Made by a program: the position numbers and the translations under genes. Positions 45,693-54,729 of a stretch of 64,000 nt of DNA are shown in pieces (position 1 is the first letter of the stretch; every line of letters begins with the position of its first letter). This DNA is from Burkholderia pseudomultivorans (GTDB lineage: Bacteria > Pseudomonadota > Gammaproteobacteria > Burkholderiales > Burkholderiaceae): NCBI RefSeq assembly GCF_902499075.1, contig NZ_CABVPP010000024.1, positions 29,885 to 93,884 of the forward strand, given 5' to 3'. Below the pieces are notes generated by a model that was given only the letters and a program-made list of their open reading frames with translations, ran no database searches and was not told where the DNA came from.

Positions 45693-45994
45693 CGACTACC
45701 CCTTGGTGAACATGAATCCTCTGCATGGCGGCGCGATCGTGCGCGCCGCGTGTTGGCCGGCGCATGCGCGCCGCTGTCTCCCACCCATCCGCGCACGACC
45801 CCGCGGGTCATGCGCGATGTTGCACCGCACCACATCACGCGATGGCGATCGCGCGATCCGGCTAGCTTCCACGATAAGCGCCCGAACTTACCCGTCACTT
45901 ACGCGGCGCGATCGTTTCGCGCGCCGGGCGGCGCTTGGCGCGGCAACGACCGCGACCCTACAATCCTAACTGAACTCGCCTTCCGGATTCCAGC
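45693..45994. other. Divergent promoter region of acs and the DMT exporter
   Basis: About 300 bases without a gene. No clear hexamers or operator repeats were found; a GGGGTAG-type element lies just before the acs start (ribosome site region), and the sequence 45855-45885 has a few AT-rich words. It should carry the acs promoter. Confidence 0.4.
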
Positions 45995-46894
45995 TTGAAT
46001 CGCTACGCCTTCTTCCTCATCCTGTCGATGCTGTTCGTCGGCAGCAACGTCGGCATCGGCAAATCGATCGTCGCCTTCGTCCCCGTCGCCATCCTCGCCA
46101 CGCTGCGCTTCGTGATCGCCATCGCGGTGCTGTGGCCGCTGTTCAGCCCGGTCAAGATGCGCGCGGTCAAGCGCGGCGAGTGGCTGAACCTGTTCCTGCA
46201 GGCGTTCTTCGGCACCTTCATGTTTACGCTGCTGATGCTCAACGGCGTGCAGCGCACCAGCGCGGTCGCGGCCGGCGTCATCACCAGCACGATCCCCGCG
46301 ATCGTCGCGCTGTTCGCGTGGCTGATCCTGCGCGAAAAACCGAACGCTCGTGCACTCGTGTCGATCGCGCTCGCGATCGCCGGCGTCGTGACGATCAACC
46401 TCGCGAACGGCAGCGCGGCCGCGCTCGGCGCGTCGGCCGGCTCGCTCACCGGCAACCTGCTGATTCTCGGCGCCGTGTGCTGCGAGTCGATCTACGTGAT
46501 CCTGTCGCGCCGGCTCACGCAGACGCTCGCGCCGATCGACATCTGCGCGTACACGCACCTGTTCGGCCTGTGCCTGATGCTGCCGCTCGGCGCGACGGCC
46601 CTGTGGCATTTCGATTACGCGAGCGTGCCGGCCGGCACCTGGGCGCTGGTCGTCTGGTATGGCCTGTCGGCCAGCATCTTCTCGTTCTGGCTGTGGATGA
46701 AGGGCATCCGGCACGTGCCGGGCAGTCTCGCCGGCGTATTCAGCGCAGTGCTGCCGGTCGCCGCCGCGGTCTACGGGATCGCGTTCCTCGGCGAGCGCCC
46801 GACGCTCGCGCACGGCATCGCGCTCGCGTGCGTCGTCACGGGCATCGTGCTCGCCAGCCTGCGCGTGAAGCGCGCACCGGCTGCCGCGTCCTGA
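45995..46894 (+). CDS. DMT family (EamA) exporter
   Basis: A 299-residue protein with ten predicted helices arranged as two EamA repeats; LLILGAVCCESIYVILSRRL and GVFSAVLPVAAAVYGIAFLGE are typical EamA segments. It would export a metabolite or amino acid. The start is the TTG at 45995, because the family N-terminus begins with the hydrophobic RYAFFLILSMLFVGSN; no ATG fits. Substrate unknown. Confidence 0.85.
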   Translation: MNRYAFFLILSMLFVGSNVGIGKSIVAFVPVAILATLRFVIAIAVLWPLFSPVKMRAVKRGEWLNLFLQAFFGTFMFTLLMLNGVQRTSAVAAGVITSTIPAIVALFAWLILREKPNARALVSIALAIAGVVTINLANGSAAALGASAGSLTGNLLILGAVCCESIYVILSRRLTQTLAPIDICAYTHLFGLCLMLPLGATALWHFDYASVPAGTWALVVWYGLSASIFSFWLWMKGIRHVPGSLAGVFSAVLPVAAAVYGIAFLGERPTLAHGIALACVVTGIVLASLRVKRAPAAAS

Positions 46895-47007
46895 TCCGTC
46901 CCCGGGCCTCCCGGCGCGTCGCTGCAGCCGCGCCGGCCGACGCGTTACAATAGCGCGCCTTTTCGAGAATACCCCCGATACCTGCGCACCGCGCCCGTAC
47001 GCTCACC

Positions 47008-47592
47008 ATGTCCGCCCCGCATTCGCCCGGCCGTCCCGCCCCTCGTTCGTTGCGCCCGCTGCCCGCGCTGATCTTCATGAGCCGCTGGCTCCAGGTTCCG
47101 CTGTATCTGGGCCTGATCGTCGCGCAGGCCGTCTATGTGTTCCTGTTCCTGAAGGAAGTCTGGCACCTGCTGTCGCATGCGACGGGCCTCGACGAAGTCA
47201 GCGTGATGCTCGCGGTGCTCGGCCTGATCGACGTGGTGATGATCTCGAACCTGCTGATCATGGTGATCGTCGGCGGCTACGAAACGTTCGTGTCGCGCCT
47301 CGGCATCGAAGGGCATCCCGACGAGCCCGAATGGCTCGACCACGTGAACGCGGGCGTGCTGAAGGTGAAGCTGTCGATGGCGCTGATCAGCATTTCGTCG
47401 ATCCACCTGCTGAAGACCTTCATCAACCCGGACCAGCACACGGTGCACGCGATCATGTGGCAGGTGATCATCCACGTGTCGTTCCTCGTGTCGGCGCTCG
47501 TGATGGCGTGGGTCGACCGCCTGACGACCCACACGCACCCGGCCCATTTCCACGAGACGCAGCCGCCCGCCGCGTCCCGCACGCCGGCCTGA
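47008..47592 (+). CDS. UPF0114 / YqhA family membrane protein
   Basis: A 194-residue protein of the TIGR00645/UPF0114 family with three to four hydrophobic helices. Conserved pieces are LGLIVAQAVYVFLFLKEVWHLL, LGLIDVVMISNLLIMVIVGGYETFVSRL and SSIHLLKTFINPDQH. Its function is unknown; it is widespread in proteobacteria. A TACAAT box (46945-46950) lies about 60 bases upstream. It is followed 44 bases later by the fumarase gene on the same strand. Confidence 0.88.
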   Translation: MSAPHSPGRPAPRSLRPLPALIFMSRWLQVPLYLGLIVAQAVYVFLFLKEVWHLLSHATGLDEVSVMLAVLGLIDVVMISNLLIMVIVGGYETFVSRLGIEGHPDEPEWLDHVNAGVLKVKLSMALISISSIHLLKTFINPDQHTVHAIMWQVIIHVSFLVSALVMAWVDRLTTHTHPAHFHETQPPAASRTPA

Positions 47593-47636
47593 ACCGCCGG
47601 CCACGCATTCCCCACAGTCCTCACAGAGTCTCAGCC

Positions 47637-49160
47637 ATGACCGTCATCAAACAGGAAGACCTGATCCAGAGCATCGCGGATTCGCTGCAGTACATCAGCT
47701 ACTACCATCCGCTCGACTACATCCAGGCCCTCGGCCGCGCATACGAGCTGGAAGAAAGCCCGGCCGCGAAGGACGCGATCGCGCAGATCCTCACGAACAG
47801 CCGCATGTGCGCGGAAGGTAAGCGCCCGATCTGCCAGGACACCGGGATCGTCACGATCTTCGTGAAGGTCGGCATGGACGTGCGCTGGGACGGCGCGACG
47901 ATGGGCGTCACCGACATGATCAACGAAGGCGTGCGCCGCGGCTACACGCACCCGGACAACGTGCTGCGCGCGTCGATCGTCAATCCGCCGGAAGGCGCCC
48001 GCAAGAACACCAGGGACAACACGCCGGCCGTGATCCACTACGAGATCGTGCCGGGCGACAAGGTCGACGTGCAGGTCGCGGCGAAGGGCGGCGGCTCGGA
48101 GAACAAGTCGAAGTTCGTGATGCTGAACCCGTCCGACTCGATCGTCGACTGGGTGCTGAAGACGGTCCCGACGATGGGCGCGGGCTGGTGCCCGCCGGGC
48201 ATGCTCGGGATCGGCATCGGCGGCACCGCCGAAAAGGCGATGCTGATGGCGAAGGAATCGCTGATGGATCCGATCGACATCCAGGAAATCATCGCGCGCG
48301 GCCCGAAGGACTGGATCGAGGAGCTGCGTGTCGAGCTGCACGAGAAGGTCAACGCGCTCGGCATCGGCGCGCAGGGCCTCGGCGGCCTGTCGACCGTGCT
48401 CGACGTGAAGATCATGGCCACGGCCACGCACGCGGCGTCGAAGCCGGTCGCGCTGATCCCGAACTGCGCGGCCACGCGCCACGCGCACTTCGTGCTCGAC
48501 GGCTCGGGCCCGGCGAAGCTCGAGGCGCCGTCGCTCGACGCCTGGCCGAAGGTGCAGTGGGAACCGAACACGGAAACCAGCAAGCGCGTCGACCTGAACA
48601 CGCTGACGCCGGAAGAAGTCGCGAGCTGGAAGCCGGGCCAGACGCTGCTGCTGTCGGGCAAGATGCTCACGGGCCGCGACGCCGCGCACAAGCGCATCGC
48701 CGACATGCTCGCGAAGGGCGAGAAGCTGCCGGTCGACTTCACGAACCGCGTGATCTACTACGTCGGCCCGGTCGATCCGGTGCGTGACGAAGTGGTCGGC
48801 CCGGCCGGCCCGACGACCGCAACGCGGATGGACAAGTTCACCGAGACGATGCTCGCGCAGACGGGCCTGATCTCGATGATCGGCAAGGCCGAGCGCGGCC
48901 CGGTCGCGATCGAGGCGATCAAGAAGCACAAGGCCGCGTACCTGATGGCGGTCGGCGGCGCGGCTTACCTCGTGTCGAAGGCGATCCGCGATGCGAAGGT
49001 CATCGCGTTCGAGGATCTGGGCATGGAAGCGATCTACGAGTTCGACGTGCAGGACATGCCTGTAACAGTTGCTGTCGATTCGTCGGGCACGTCGGTGCAC
49101 CAGACCGGCCCGAAGGAATGGCAGGCGAAGATCGGCAAGATTCCGGTCGCCGCCGCTTAA
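47637..49160 (+). CDS. fumA: Class I fumarate hydratase
   Basis: A 507-residue iron-sulfur fumarase of class I, converting fumarate and malate in the TCA cycle. The cluster cysteines sit in CQDTGI (Cys66), WCPPGMLGIGIGG and NCAATRH; the C-terminal beta domain has AVGGAAYLVSKAIRDAKV. Start ATG 47637 gives the expected N-terminus. This 4Fe-4S enzyme is iron-dependent, which connects it to the iron-related genes that follow and makes it a plausible target of the BrrF-type sRNA at 56567. Confidence 0.95.
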   Translation: MTVIKQEDLIQSIADSLQYISYYHPLDYIQALGRAYELEESPAAKDAIAQILTNSRMCAEGKRPICQDTGIVTIFVKVGMDVRWDGATMGVTDMINEGVRRGYTHPDNVLRASIVNPPEGARKNTRDNTPAVIHYEIVPGDKVDVQVAAKGGGSENKSKFVMLNPSDSIVDWVLKTVPTMGAGWCPPGMLGIGIGGTAEKAMLMAKESLMDPIDIQEIIARGPKDWIEELRVELHEKVNALGIGAQGLGGLSTVLDVKIMATATHAASKPVALIPNCAATRHAHFVLDGSGPAKLEAPSLDAWPKVQWEPNTETSKRVDLNTLTPEEVASWKPGQTLLLSGKMLTGRDAAHKRIADMLAKGEKLPVDFTNRVIYYVGPVDPVRDEVVGPAGPTTATRMDKFTETMLAQTGLISMIGKAERGPVAIEAIKKHKAAYLMAVGGAAYLVSKAIRDAKVIAFEDLGMEAIYEFDVQDMPVTVAVDSSGTSVHQTGPKEWQAKIGKIPVAAA

Positions 49161-49173
49161 GCGCGACGCCACG

Positions 49174-49204
49174 AAAGGCCGGACGGAAGGTGTCCGGCCT
49201 TTTT
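49174..49204 (+). terminator. Terminator after fumA
   Basis: AAAGGCCGGAC and GTCCGGCCTTT pair over eleven bases around a short loop and are followed by a T-run, 13 bases after the fumA stop codon. Confidence 0.9.
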
Positions 49205-49206
49205 AC

Positions 49207-49258
49207 TTCTCATTCTCATTATGGTGTGCGGCCGGTCGCGCGAAGCTGATTCTCATTA
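49207..49258. promoter_or_regulatory. Fur-like boxes upstream of bfr
   Basis: CTTCTCATTCTCATTAT at 49207-49223 and a second ATTCTCATTA at 49249-49258 (the first copy of that word is at 49212-49221) fit the hexamer model of Fur sites read on the minus strand as AATGAGAATGAG. They lie 100-150 bases before the bfr start. The match is partial, so this is tentative. Confidence 0.5.
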
Positions 49259-49356
49259 CGCCGCAAACGCAGACCGGACAAGGCTTCGAGGCTTGGCATT
49301 TCGCGTTCGAGCGATTATCGTTCGGGTTCTGAAGCGCTACTGAACAAGGAACAATC

Positions 49357-49833
49357 ATGCAAGGCGACAAGAAAGTCATCGAATACCTGAACGCCCAGTT
49401 GAAGAATGAACTGACGGCGATCAACCAGTACTTCCTGCATGCCCGCATGTACAAGCACTGGGGCCTCGACAAGCTCGGCAAGCACGAATACGACGAGTCG
49501 ATCGGCGAAATGAAGCACGCCGACTGGCTGATCGAGCGCGTGTTCATGCTCGACGGGCTGCCGAACCTGCAGGACCTGCACAAGCTGCTGGTCGGCGAGG
49601 AAACCGAAGAGATCCTGAAGTGCGACCTCAAGCTCGAGCAGATCTCGCAGGCCACCTGCAAGGAAGCGATCGCCTACTGCGAATCGGTCCGCGACTACGT
49701 GTCGCGCGAGATCTTCGAAAAGATCCTCGACGACACCGAAGAGCACATCGACTGGCTGGAGACGCAGATCGACCTGATCGCGAAGGTCGGCATCCAGAAC
49801 TACCAGCAGTCGATGATGGGGTCGCCGGAGTAA
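49357..49833 (+). CDS. bfr: Bacterioferritin
   Basis: A 158-residue heme-containing ferritin subunit forming a 24-mer that stores iron. The four-helix bundle carries ferroxidase glutamates (for example [15 protein letters not shown] and [12 protein letters not shown]) and Met52 in FMLDGLP as heme ligand. Length is normal. Downstream, after murI, lies bfd, whose ferredoxin product releases the iron. Confidence 0.96.
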   Translation: MQGDKKVIEYLNAQLKNELTAINQYFLHARMYKHWGLDKLGKHEYDESIGEMKHADWLIERVFMLDGLPNLQDLHKLLVGEETEEILKCDLKLEQISQATCKEAIAYCESVRDYVSREIFEKILDDTEEHIDWLETQIDLIAKVGIQNYQQSMMGSPE

Positions 49834-49861
49834 TCGCACCACCCGCCACCGCGCCGTTCGC

Positions 49862-50725
49862 ATGACGATGACGATTCAGCCTGCCGCTTCCGGGGTCCAC
49901 CCCGCCGCCCCCGTCGGCATCTTCGACTCGGGGCTCGGCGGCCTGTCGGTGCTGCGCGCCGCACGCGCGCACCTGCCCGGCGAGTCGCTCGTCTATGTCG
50001 CCGATACGCGCTACAACCCGTATGGCGAGCGCGACGACGCGTTCATCACCGAGCGCACGCTCGCGATCGGCGAATGGTTCGTGCAGCAGGGCGCGAAGGC
50101 GCTCGTGGTCGCATGCAATACGGCGACCGCCCAGTCGATCGCGGCCGTGCGCGAGCGCCTCGCGATTCCGCTGGTCGGCGTCGAGCCGGGCATCAAGCCG
50201 GCCGTCCAGCAGTCCGCCAGCGGCGTCGCCGGCGTGCTGGCCACCCAGGCGACGCTGCGCAGCGCGCGCTTCCAGGCGCTGCTCGAGCGCCACGGCGCCG
50301 GATGCCGCTTCATCTGCCAGCCGGGTCACGGGCTCGTGCAGGCGATCGAAAGCGGCGACACCGGCTCGCCAGCATTGCGTGCACTGCTCGACAGTTACCT
50401 TCGGCCGATGCTCGATGCCGGCGCGGACGCGCTCGTCCTCGGCTGCACGCACTACCCGTTTCTCACTGCAACGATTCGCGACCTCGTCGGCGAGCGCATG
50501 ACGATCGTCGACACGAGCGACGCGATCGCACTGCAACTGGCCCGCGTGCTCGACCAGCACGACCTGCGCGCACCGATTGGCGCACCCGTCGCGCCGCCCC
50601 GCTTCTACTCGACCGGCGACGGCCGGCAGTTGCAGGCGCTGGCGTCGACGCTGCTCGGCCTCGACGCACCGGTCGAATCCGTCACCATTTCCTCGCCGAA
50701 CGCACGCGCGTGCGCGACCGCCTGA
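49862..50725 (+). CDS. murI: Glutamate racemase
   Basis: Interconverts L- and D-glutamate for peptidoglycan synthesis. The 287-residue protein has GIFDSGLGGLSVL with the first acid site, VACNTATAQ with the first catalytic cysteine and LGCTHYPFL with the second. Start ATG 49862 overlaps nothing and lies 29 bases after bfr. It is probably transcribed on its own or with bfr. Its place between two iron genes has no functional explanation. Confidence 0.96.
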   Translation: MTMTIQPAASGVHPAAPVGIFDSGLGGLSVLRAARAHLPGESLVYVADTRYNPYGERDDAFITERTLAIGEWFVQQGAKALVVACNTATAQSIAAVRERLAIPLVGVEPGIKPAVQQSASGVAGVLATQATLRSARFQALLERHGAGCRFICQPGHGLVQAIESGDTGSPALRALLDSYLRPMLDAGADALVLGCTHYPFLTATIRDLVGERMTIVDTSDAIALQLARVLDQHDLRAPIGAPVAPPRFYSTGDGRQLQALASTLLGLDAPVESVTISSPNARACATA

Positions 50726-50834
50726 CGCGGGCCCGTACACGCTTTCTCCGCGCGCTCCTCCCGGCGCCCTCCGATTCAAGGGTCCGATGACCTTTAAAAA
50801 AGCCAACACCAGGCTTGTCAACGGCGAAGAATTT

Positions 50835-50853
50835 AATGATAATAATTCGCATT
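50835..50853. promoter_or_regulatory. Fur box before bfd
   Basis: AATGATAATAATTCGCATT at 50835-50853 closely follows the 19-bp Fur consensus (GATAATGATAATCATTATC), with the ATAAT words preserved. It lies 23 bases before the bfd start, where the promoter should be, so bfd and probably the genes after it are iron-repressed. Confidence 0.8.
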
Positions 50854-50875
50854 AACGTTAGCTATCGCACTCATC

Positions 50876-51112
50876 ATGATCGTCTGCGTGTGCAAGTCTG
50901 TTTCCGATCGCAAGATTCGCGCGTCCCTCGCCGAGGGCGTGAACTCTTTCGATGAACTCCAGTTCGAGCTTGGCGTGGCCACGTGCTGCGGCAAGTGCGA
51001 GGAGTCCGTACGCGACCTGATGGCCGAGCAAGGCGTCTGCGCGAGCCGGTGCGGTGTCGAGCACCACGCTCACCCGATTCCGGTAACGTTCTACGACCGC
51101 AAGGCCGCCTGA
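50876..51112 (+). CDS. bfd: Bacterioferritin-associated ferredoxin
   Basis: A 78-residue [2Fe-2S] ferredoxin that reduces bacterioferritin to mobilise iron. Cluster ligands are Cys4, Cys6, Cys38 and Cys41, in MIVCVCKSV and ATCCGKCEE. The sequence is standard for Bfd. It lies next to a Fur box and is followed by a 20-residue membrane peptide and tonB. Confidence 0.94.
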   Translation: MIVCVCKSVSDRKIRASLAEGVNSFDELQFELGVATCCGKCEESVRDLMAEQGVCASRCGVEHHAHPIPVTFYDRKAA

Positions 51113-51213
51113 TCGCGCCGAGTGCGCGCATGCGGCTTCGGCCGCATTTCCGTTTTACCCGTCAGCAAGCCAGCGTCTGCGCGAGCCAGCGGCCTACCTG
51201 CCCAGGAGCCTGT

Positions 51214-51276
51214 ATGGAATTGCTGATCGGTTTTTTGACCACCGTGTGCATCTCGCTGCTGATCTTCCGCAAGTGA
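51214..51276 (+). CDS. 20-residue membrane peptide
   Basis: An ATG at 51214, with AGGAG seven bases upstream, opens the frame MELLIGFLTTVCISLLIFRK and stop. The product is one hydrophobic helix with a basic end, as in many small stress or transporter-associated proteins. It lies 101 bases after bfd and 51 before tonB. The strong ribosome site and helix make a real gene likely, but no homologue is known to me. Confidence 0.55.
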   Translation: MELLIGFLTTVCISLLIFRK

Positions 51277-51327
51277 GCCCGTTTCACCCGCCGCGCCCCG
51301 GGTGCGACGTCGTTCTTTCAAGCTAAC

Positions 51328-52056
51328 ATGCAGGCATCGCATTCCGCTCCTGCCGGCGCCTTGCCGGCTGCTCCACGTATGAACCCCCGCGTCGTCACCG
51401 TCGCAGTCGGTGTGCTGGCCGCGCACGCGATCATGCTGACCGCCGCATGGCTCCACCGCAGCGCGCCGCCCCCGCCGAAGGCGGTCGAGGTCCAGTCGAT
51501 CACCGCACAGCTCATCGCGCCGGCCCCCGTCCCGCAGGTTGCGGTCGCATCGGTCCAGCAGCCCGCGCCGCCGAAGCCCACGCCGCACGTAAAACCGAAG
51601 GTCGAGCCGAAGCCGGTGCCGAAGGTCGCGAAGCCGGTGCCGCAGCCCGTCACGACTTCGCCGGAACCGTCGCCGACGCCCGCGCCGGTCGCCGCGACGC
51701 CGGCGCCCGAGACGCCCGCTCCCGCGGCGCCGGCCGCGGCCCCGGGCCCGGCGCGCGAGACGATGCAGGTCGGCGCGCCCAAGAACGTGCAGGCGCTGCA
51801 ATGCACGCTCGTGAAGCCCGACTACCCGTCGATGTCGCGTCGCCGCGGCGAGACGGGCACGGCCTATGTCCACTTCGTCGTCGGCGTCACCGGCAAGATC
51901 GAAAACATCACGCTGCAGAAGAGCAGCGGTTATCCGCGCCTCGACGAAGCCGCCCTCGAAGCGATGCGTGCATCCACGTGCCCTCCCTACGTGGAGAACG
52001 GCCAGGCGATCCGCGTTGCCCACACGCAGCCCTACAACTTCGGGCTCACCGATTAA
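51328..52056 (+). CDS. tonB: TonB energy transducer
   Basis: A 242-residue TonB. A single N-terminal membrane helix lies at about residues 18-40, followed by a proline/lysine/alanine-rich periplasmic spacer (repeats such as KPKVEPKPVPKVAKPVP) and a C-terminal TonB domain with YPSMSRRRGETGTAYVHFVVGVTGKI and KSSGYPRLDEAALEAM. It links ExbBD to outer-membrane iron receptors. The start at 51328 is used; ATG 51379 (MNPRVV) is also possible and would still keep the helix. Operon with exbB and exbD. Confidence 0.92.
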   Translation: MQASHSAPAGALPAAPRMNPRVVTVAVGVLAAHAIMLTAAWLHRSAPPPPKAVEVQSITAQLIAPAPVPQVAVASVQQPAPPKPTPHVKPKVEPKPVPKVAKPVPQPVTTSPEPSPTPAPVAATPAPETPAPAAPAAAPGPARETMQVGAPKNVQALQCTLVKPDYPSMSRRRGETGTAYVHFVVGVTGKIENITLQKSSGYPRLDEAALEAMRASTCPPYVENGQAIRVAHTQPYNFGLTD

Positions 52057-52092
52057 CCCGCCTTATCCGGAAAAGATTCAAAGGAAACAAAA

Positions 52093-52824
52093 ATGCAAAG
52101 CTACGGTATCGCGCACGTCTGGGCGCAAGGTGATTTCGTCACGCGCGCCATTGCGATCACGCTGCTCGTGATGTCGGTCCTGTCGTGGATCGTGATCATC
52201 GTGAAGGGCTGGAACGTGGTTCGCCTGAACCGCCTGACGAAGAACGCCGAACAGGCGTTCTGGCATTCCGACGACTTCGACGACGGCATCAAGAAGCTCG
52301 GGCTCGCCGCGTCGACGCCGAATGACAACCCGTTCCTCGCGCTCGCGCTGTCGGGCAAGGAAGCGGCCGATCACCACCATCAGACGCAGCCGCACCTGCA
52401 CGACCGCATGGACGTATCGGACTGGGTCACGCGCTGCCTGAAAGACACGATGGACGAAGGCATCGCACGCATGCAAAGCGGCCTCGCGATCCTCGCGTCG
52501 ATCGGCAGTACCGCGCCGTTCGTCGGCCTGTTCGGCACGGTCTGGGGGATCTACCACGCACTGCTCGCGATCGGCATGAGCGGCCAGACGTCGATCGACC
52601 AGGTCGCCGGCCCGGTCGGCGAATCGCTGATCATGACGGCCTTCGGCCTGTTCGTCGCAATCCCGGCCGTGCTCGGCTACAACGCGCTGACGCGCGCGAA
52701 CAAGGGCGTCGTCAGCAAGCTGCGCCGCTTCGCGCATGGCCTGCACGCGTATTTCGTGACGGGCGAGCGCCTCGCGTCGTCGTCGGACCGCAACGGCCTG
52801 CGTCTCGCGACGCGCGCCAGCTGA
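52093..52824 (+). CDS. exbB: ExbB proton channel subunit
   Basis: A 243-residue MotA/TolQ/ExbB family protein with three membrane helices; ASIGSTAPFVGLFGTVWGIYHAL and GPVGESLIMTAFGLFVAIPAVLGYN are family hallmarks. With ExbD it harvests proton motive force for TonB. GGAAAC precedes the ATG; exbD starts 13 bases after its stop. Confidence 0.95.
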   Translation: MQSYGIAHVWAQGDFVTRAIAITLLVMSVLSWIVIIVKGWNVVRLNRLTKNAEQAFWHSDDFDDGIKKLGLAASTPNDNPFLALALSGKEAADHHHQTQPHLHDRMDVSDWVTRCLKDTMDEGIARMQSGLAILASIGSTAPFVGLFGTVWGIYHALLAIGMSGQTSIDQVAGPVGESLIMTAFGLFVAIPAVLGYNALTRANKGVVSKLRRFAHGLHAYFVTGERLASSSDRNGLRLATRAS

Positions 52825-52837
52825 AGCGGGGTGAGCG

Positions 52838-53266
52838 ATGGCGATGAACACCGGTTTCAGCGACGATGACGACGATGGCGTGATGAGCGAGATCAACATG
52901 ACGCCGCTCGTCGACGTCATGCTCGTACTCCTGATCATTTTCCTCGTGACGATCCCGGCGATGCAGCATGCGGTGAAGATCGACCTGCCGCATGCCAGCA
53001 GCCAGCCGGTCGACGAAAAACCGCAGACCGTCGACGTCGCGATCCAGGGCGACGGCACGATCCTGTGGGACGACCACACGGTCACGCGCGAGCAGTTGCA
53101 GGCGCGCATCGCGGAAGCGGCGAAGCATCAGCCGCAACCCGAGCTGCACCTGCGGGCGGATCGCAAGGTGGCCTACGAACGTGTGGCCGAAGTGATGTCG
53201 GATGCGCAGGCCGGCGGCCTGACGAAGCTCGGCTTCGTGACGGAGCCGACCGCGAAAGCGAAGTAA
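52838..53266 (+). CDS. exbD: ExbD proton channel subunit
   Basis: A 142-residue ExbD/TolR protein. The N-terminus EINMTPLVDVMLVLLIIFLVTIPAM has one helix with the essential Asp in VDVML, and a periplasmic domain follows. It closes the tonB-exbB-exbD operon, which ends in a good terminator 50 bases later. Confidence 0.95.
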   Translation: MAMNTGFSDDDDDGVMSEINMTPLVDVMLVLLIIFLVTIPAMQHAVKIDLPHASSQPVDEKPQTVDVAIQGDGTILWDDHTVTREQLQARIAEAAKHQPQPELHLRADRKVAYERVAEVMSDAQAGGLTKLGFVTEPTAKAK

Positions 53267-53316
53267 TGCGCGCGCGAAAGCGTTGCCGGCCGTGATCGAC
53301 GGGGCACACACAAAGT

Positions 53317-53350
53317 AAAAGGCCTTCATCGCCAGATGAAGGCCTTTTTT
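53317..53350 (+). terminator. Terminator of tonB-exbBD
   Basis: AAAGGCCTTCATC and GATGAAGGCCTTT form a 13-bp stem with a GCCA loop and a T-run of six, 50 bases after exbD. Confidence 0.92.
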
Positions 53351-53633
53351 CATGCGCACGCGGGCGCCTTCGGGCGGCGGGCTCTTCGGCGGTATCGGTT
53401 GCGCCTCGAGCAACGCAAATGCGACTTGCCGTGGTCTGCACGGACTTGCGCGTTCTGCCCTATCTGGCTCGCAACATATGCGGCCACCTGATTCCGCTCA
53501 GAACTTCCTTCGCGAAATGGGATTTCAATATAGGCCTGCCCGCGCGCGCATTCAAGCCCCCGGCGATTGAAACTTGCGATTGCAGGCGACGCTTCAATGA
53601 CAAAACAAATCTGCCGCGTCGCGCACGCCCCAT

Positions 53634-54608
53634 TCAGGTCGCCGAAGCATCGGCCGTCGCGTCCTTCTTCGCCCGCTCGGGACAGCCGGGCTGCTTGTAT
53701 TCGCCGTGATCGAGCTTCTCGACCAGATAGTCGACGAATGCGCGCACCGCGGGCGGCATGCCCTGCCGCGACACGAACACCGCATACAGTTGCGGCACCG
53801 GCAGCGTCCAGCCGGGCATCACCGGCGAGAGTTGCCCGGCGCGCAACGCGTTGCCGTACATCATCTCGGGCAGCGCGGCGATGCCGAGACCGTCGAGCGC
53901 GGCCTCGCGTATCGTCATCAGGTCCGCCGTCACGAGCCGCGGGTCGTGCTCGTGCACGTGGCGCGTGCCGTCCGGCGCGATCAGGTTGAACACGTGGCGC
54001 CCGTCGACGCTCGGCGTATCGAGCGTTTCGAAATGCGCGAGATCGTCCGGCACGAGCGGCGGCGCGTTCTGGTTCAGCAGGCTCGGCGCCCCGACCAGCA
54101 TCTGCTCGGTGCGCCACAGCGGCCGCACGACGATGTTCGCGTTCTGCGGCGGCTCCGAGCGCACACGCAGCGCCACGTCGATCGAATCCTCGAACAGGTC
54201 GATCACGCGATTCGTCACACGGATGTGCACCTTCACCTCGGGATAACGGTGCAGGAATTCAGGCAGGATGCGCGACAACATCGTCTGCGACAGCGTGACC
54301 GGCACGCTGACGCGCACCGAACCGCGCGGCGACGCACGCAGTTGCTGCACCGCGTTCATCGCAGCCTGCGCTTCGGCCAGCATCGCCTGGCAGTGCTGGT
54401 AGAACAGCTCGCCCGCCTCGGTCAGCGCGAGCTTGCGCGTCGAGCGCTGCAGCAGGCGCACGCCGAGCGACGCCTCGAGCTCGGTCAGGCGCCGAGACAG
54501 CCGCGACTTCGAGATGCCCAGCACGCGCTCCGCCGCCGAGAACCCGCCGTGCTCGACGACCTGCGAGAAGTACATCAGGTCGTTCAGGTTGTGTGCATCG
54601 ATATTCAT
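53634..54608 (-). CDS. LysR family regulator, CrgA/AaeR-like
   Basis: A 324-residue LysR regulator: helix-turn-helix at residues about 5-65 (NLNDLMYFSQVVEHGGFSAAERVLGISKSRLSRRLTELE) and a LysR substrate domain (RVRSEPPQNANIVVRPLWRTE). It is divergent from the pirin gene with a 121-base gap, so it probably regulates it. A similar LysR/pirin pair is common in Burkholderia and Pseudomonas. The effector is unknown. Confidence 0.92.
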   Translation of the reverse strand: MNIDAHNLNDLMYFSQVVEHGGFSAAERVLGISKSRLSRRLTELEASLGVRLLQRSTRKLALTEAGELFYQHCQAMLAEAQAAMNAVQQLRASPRGSVRVSVPVTLSQTMLSRILPEFLHRYPEVKVHIRVTNRVIDLFEDSIDVALRVRSEPPQNANIVVRPLWRTEQMLVGAPSLLNQNAPPLVPDDLAHFETLDTPSVDGRHVFNLIAPDGTRHVHEHDPRLVTADLMTIREAALDGLGIAALPEMMYGNALRAGQLSPVMPGWTLPVPQLYAVFVSRQGMPPAVRAFVDYLVEKLDHGEYKQPGCPERAKKDATADASAT

Positions 54609-54729
54609 GTCATCGTTCCAATTTCAGAACAATCCATTGCGAACTGCTGCCAATTTAACGACAAATCGCCCAATATAATAGCCCTATGTTTCAAAAATGA
54701 CGCTATTCCGCTGAATCGAGGGCTTCCGC

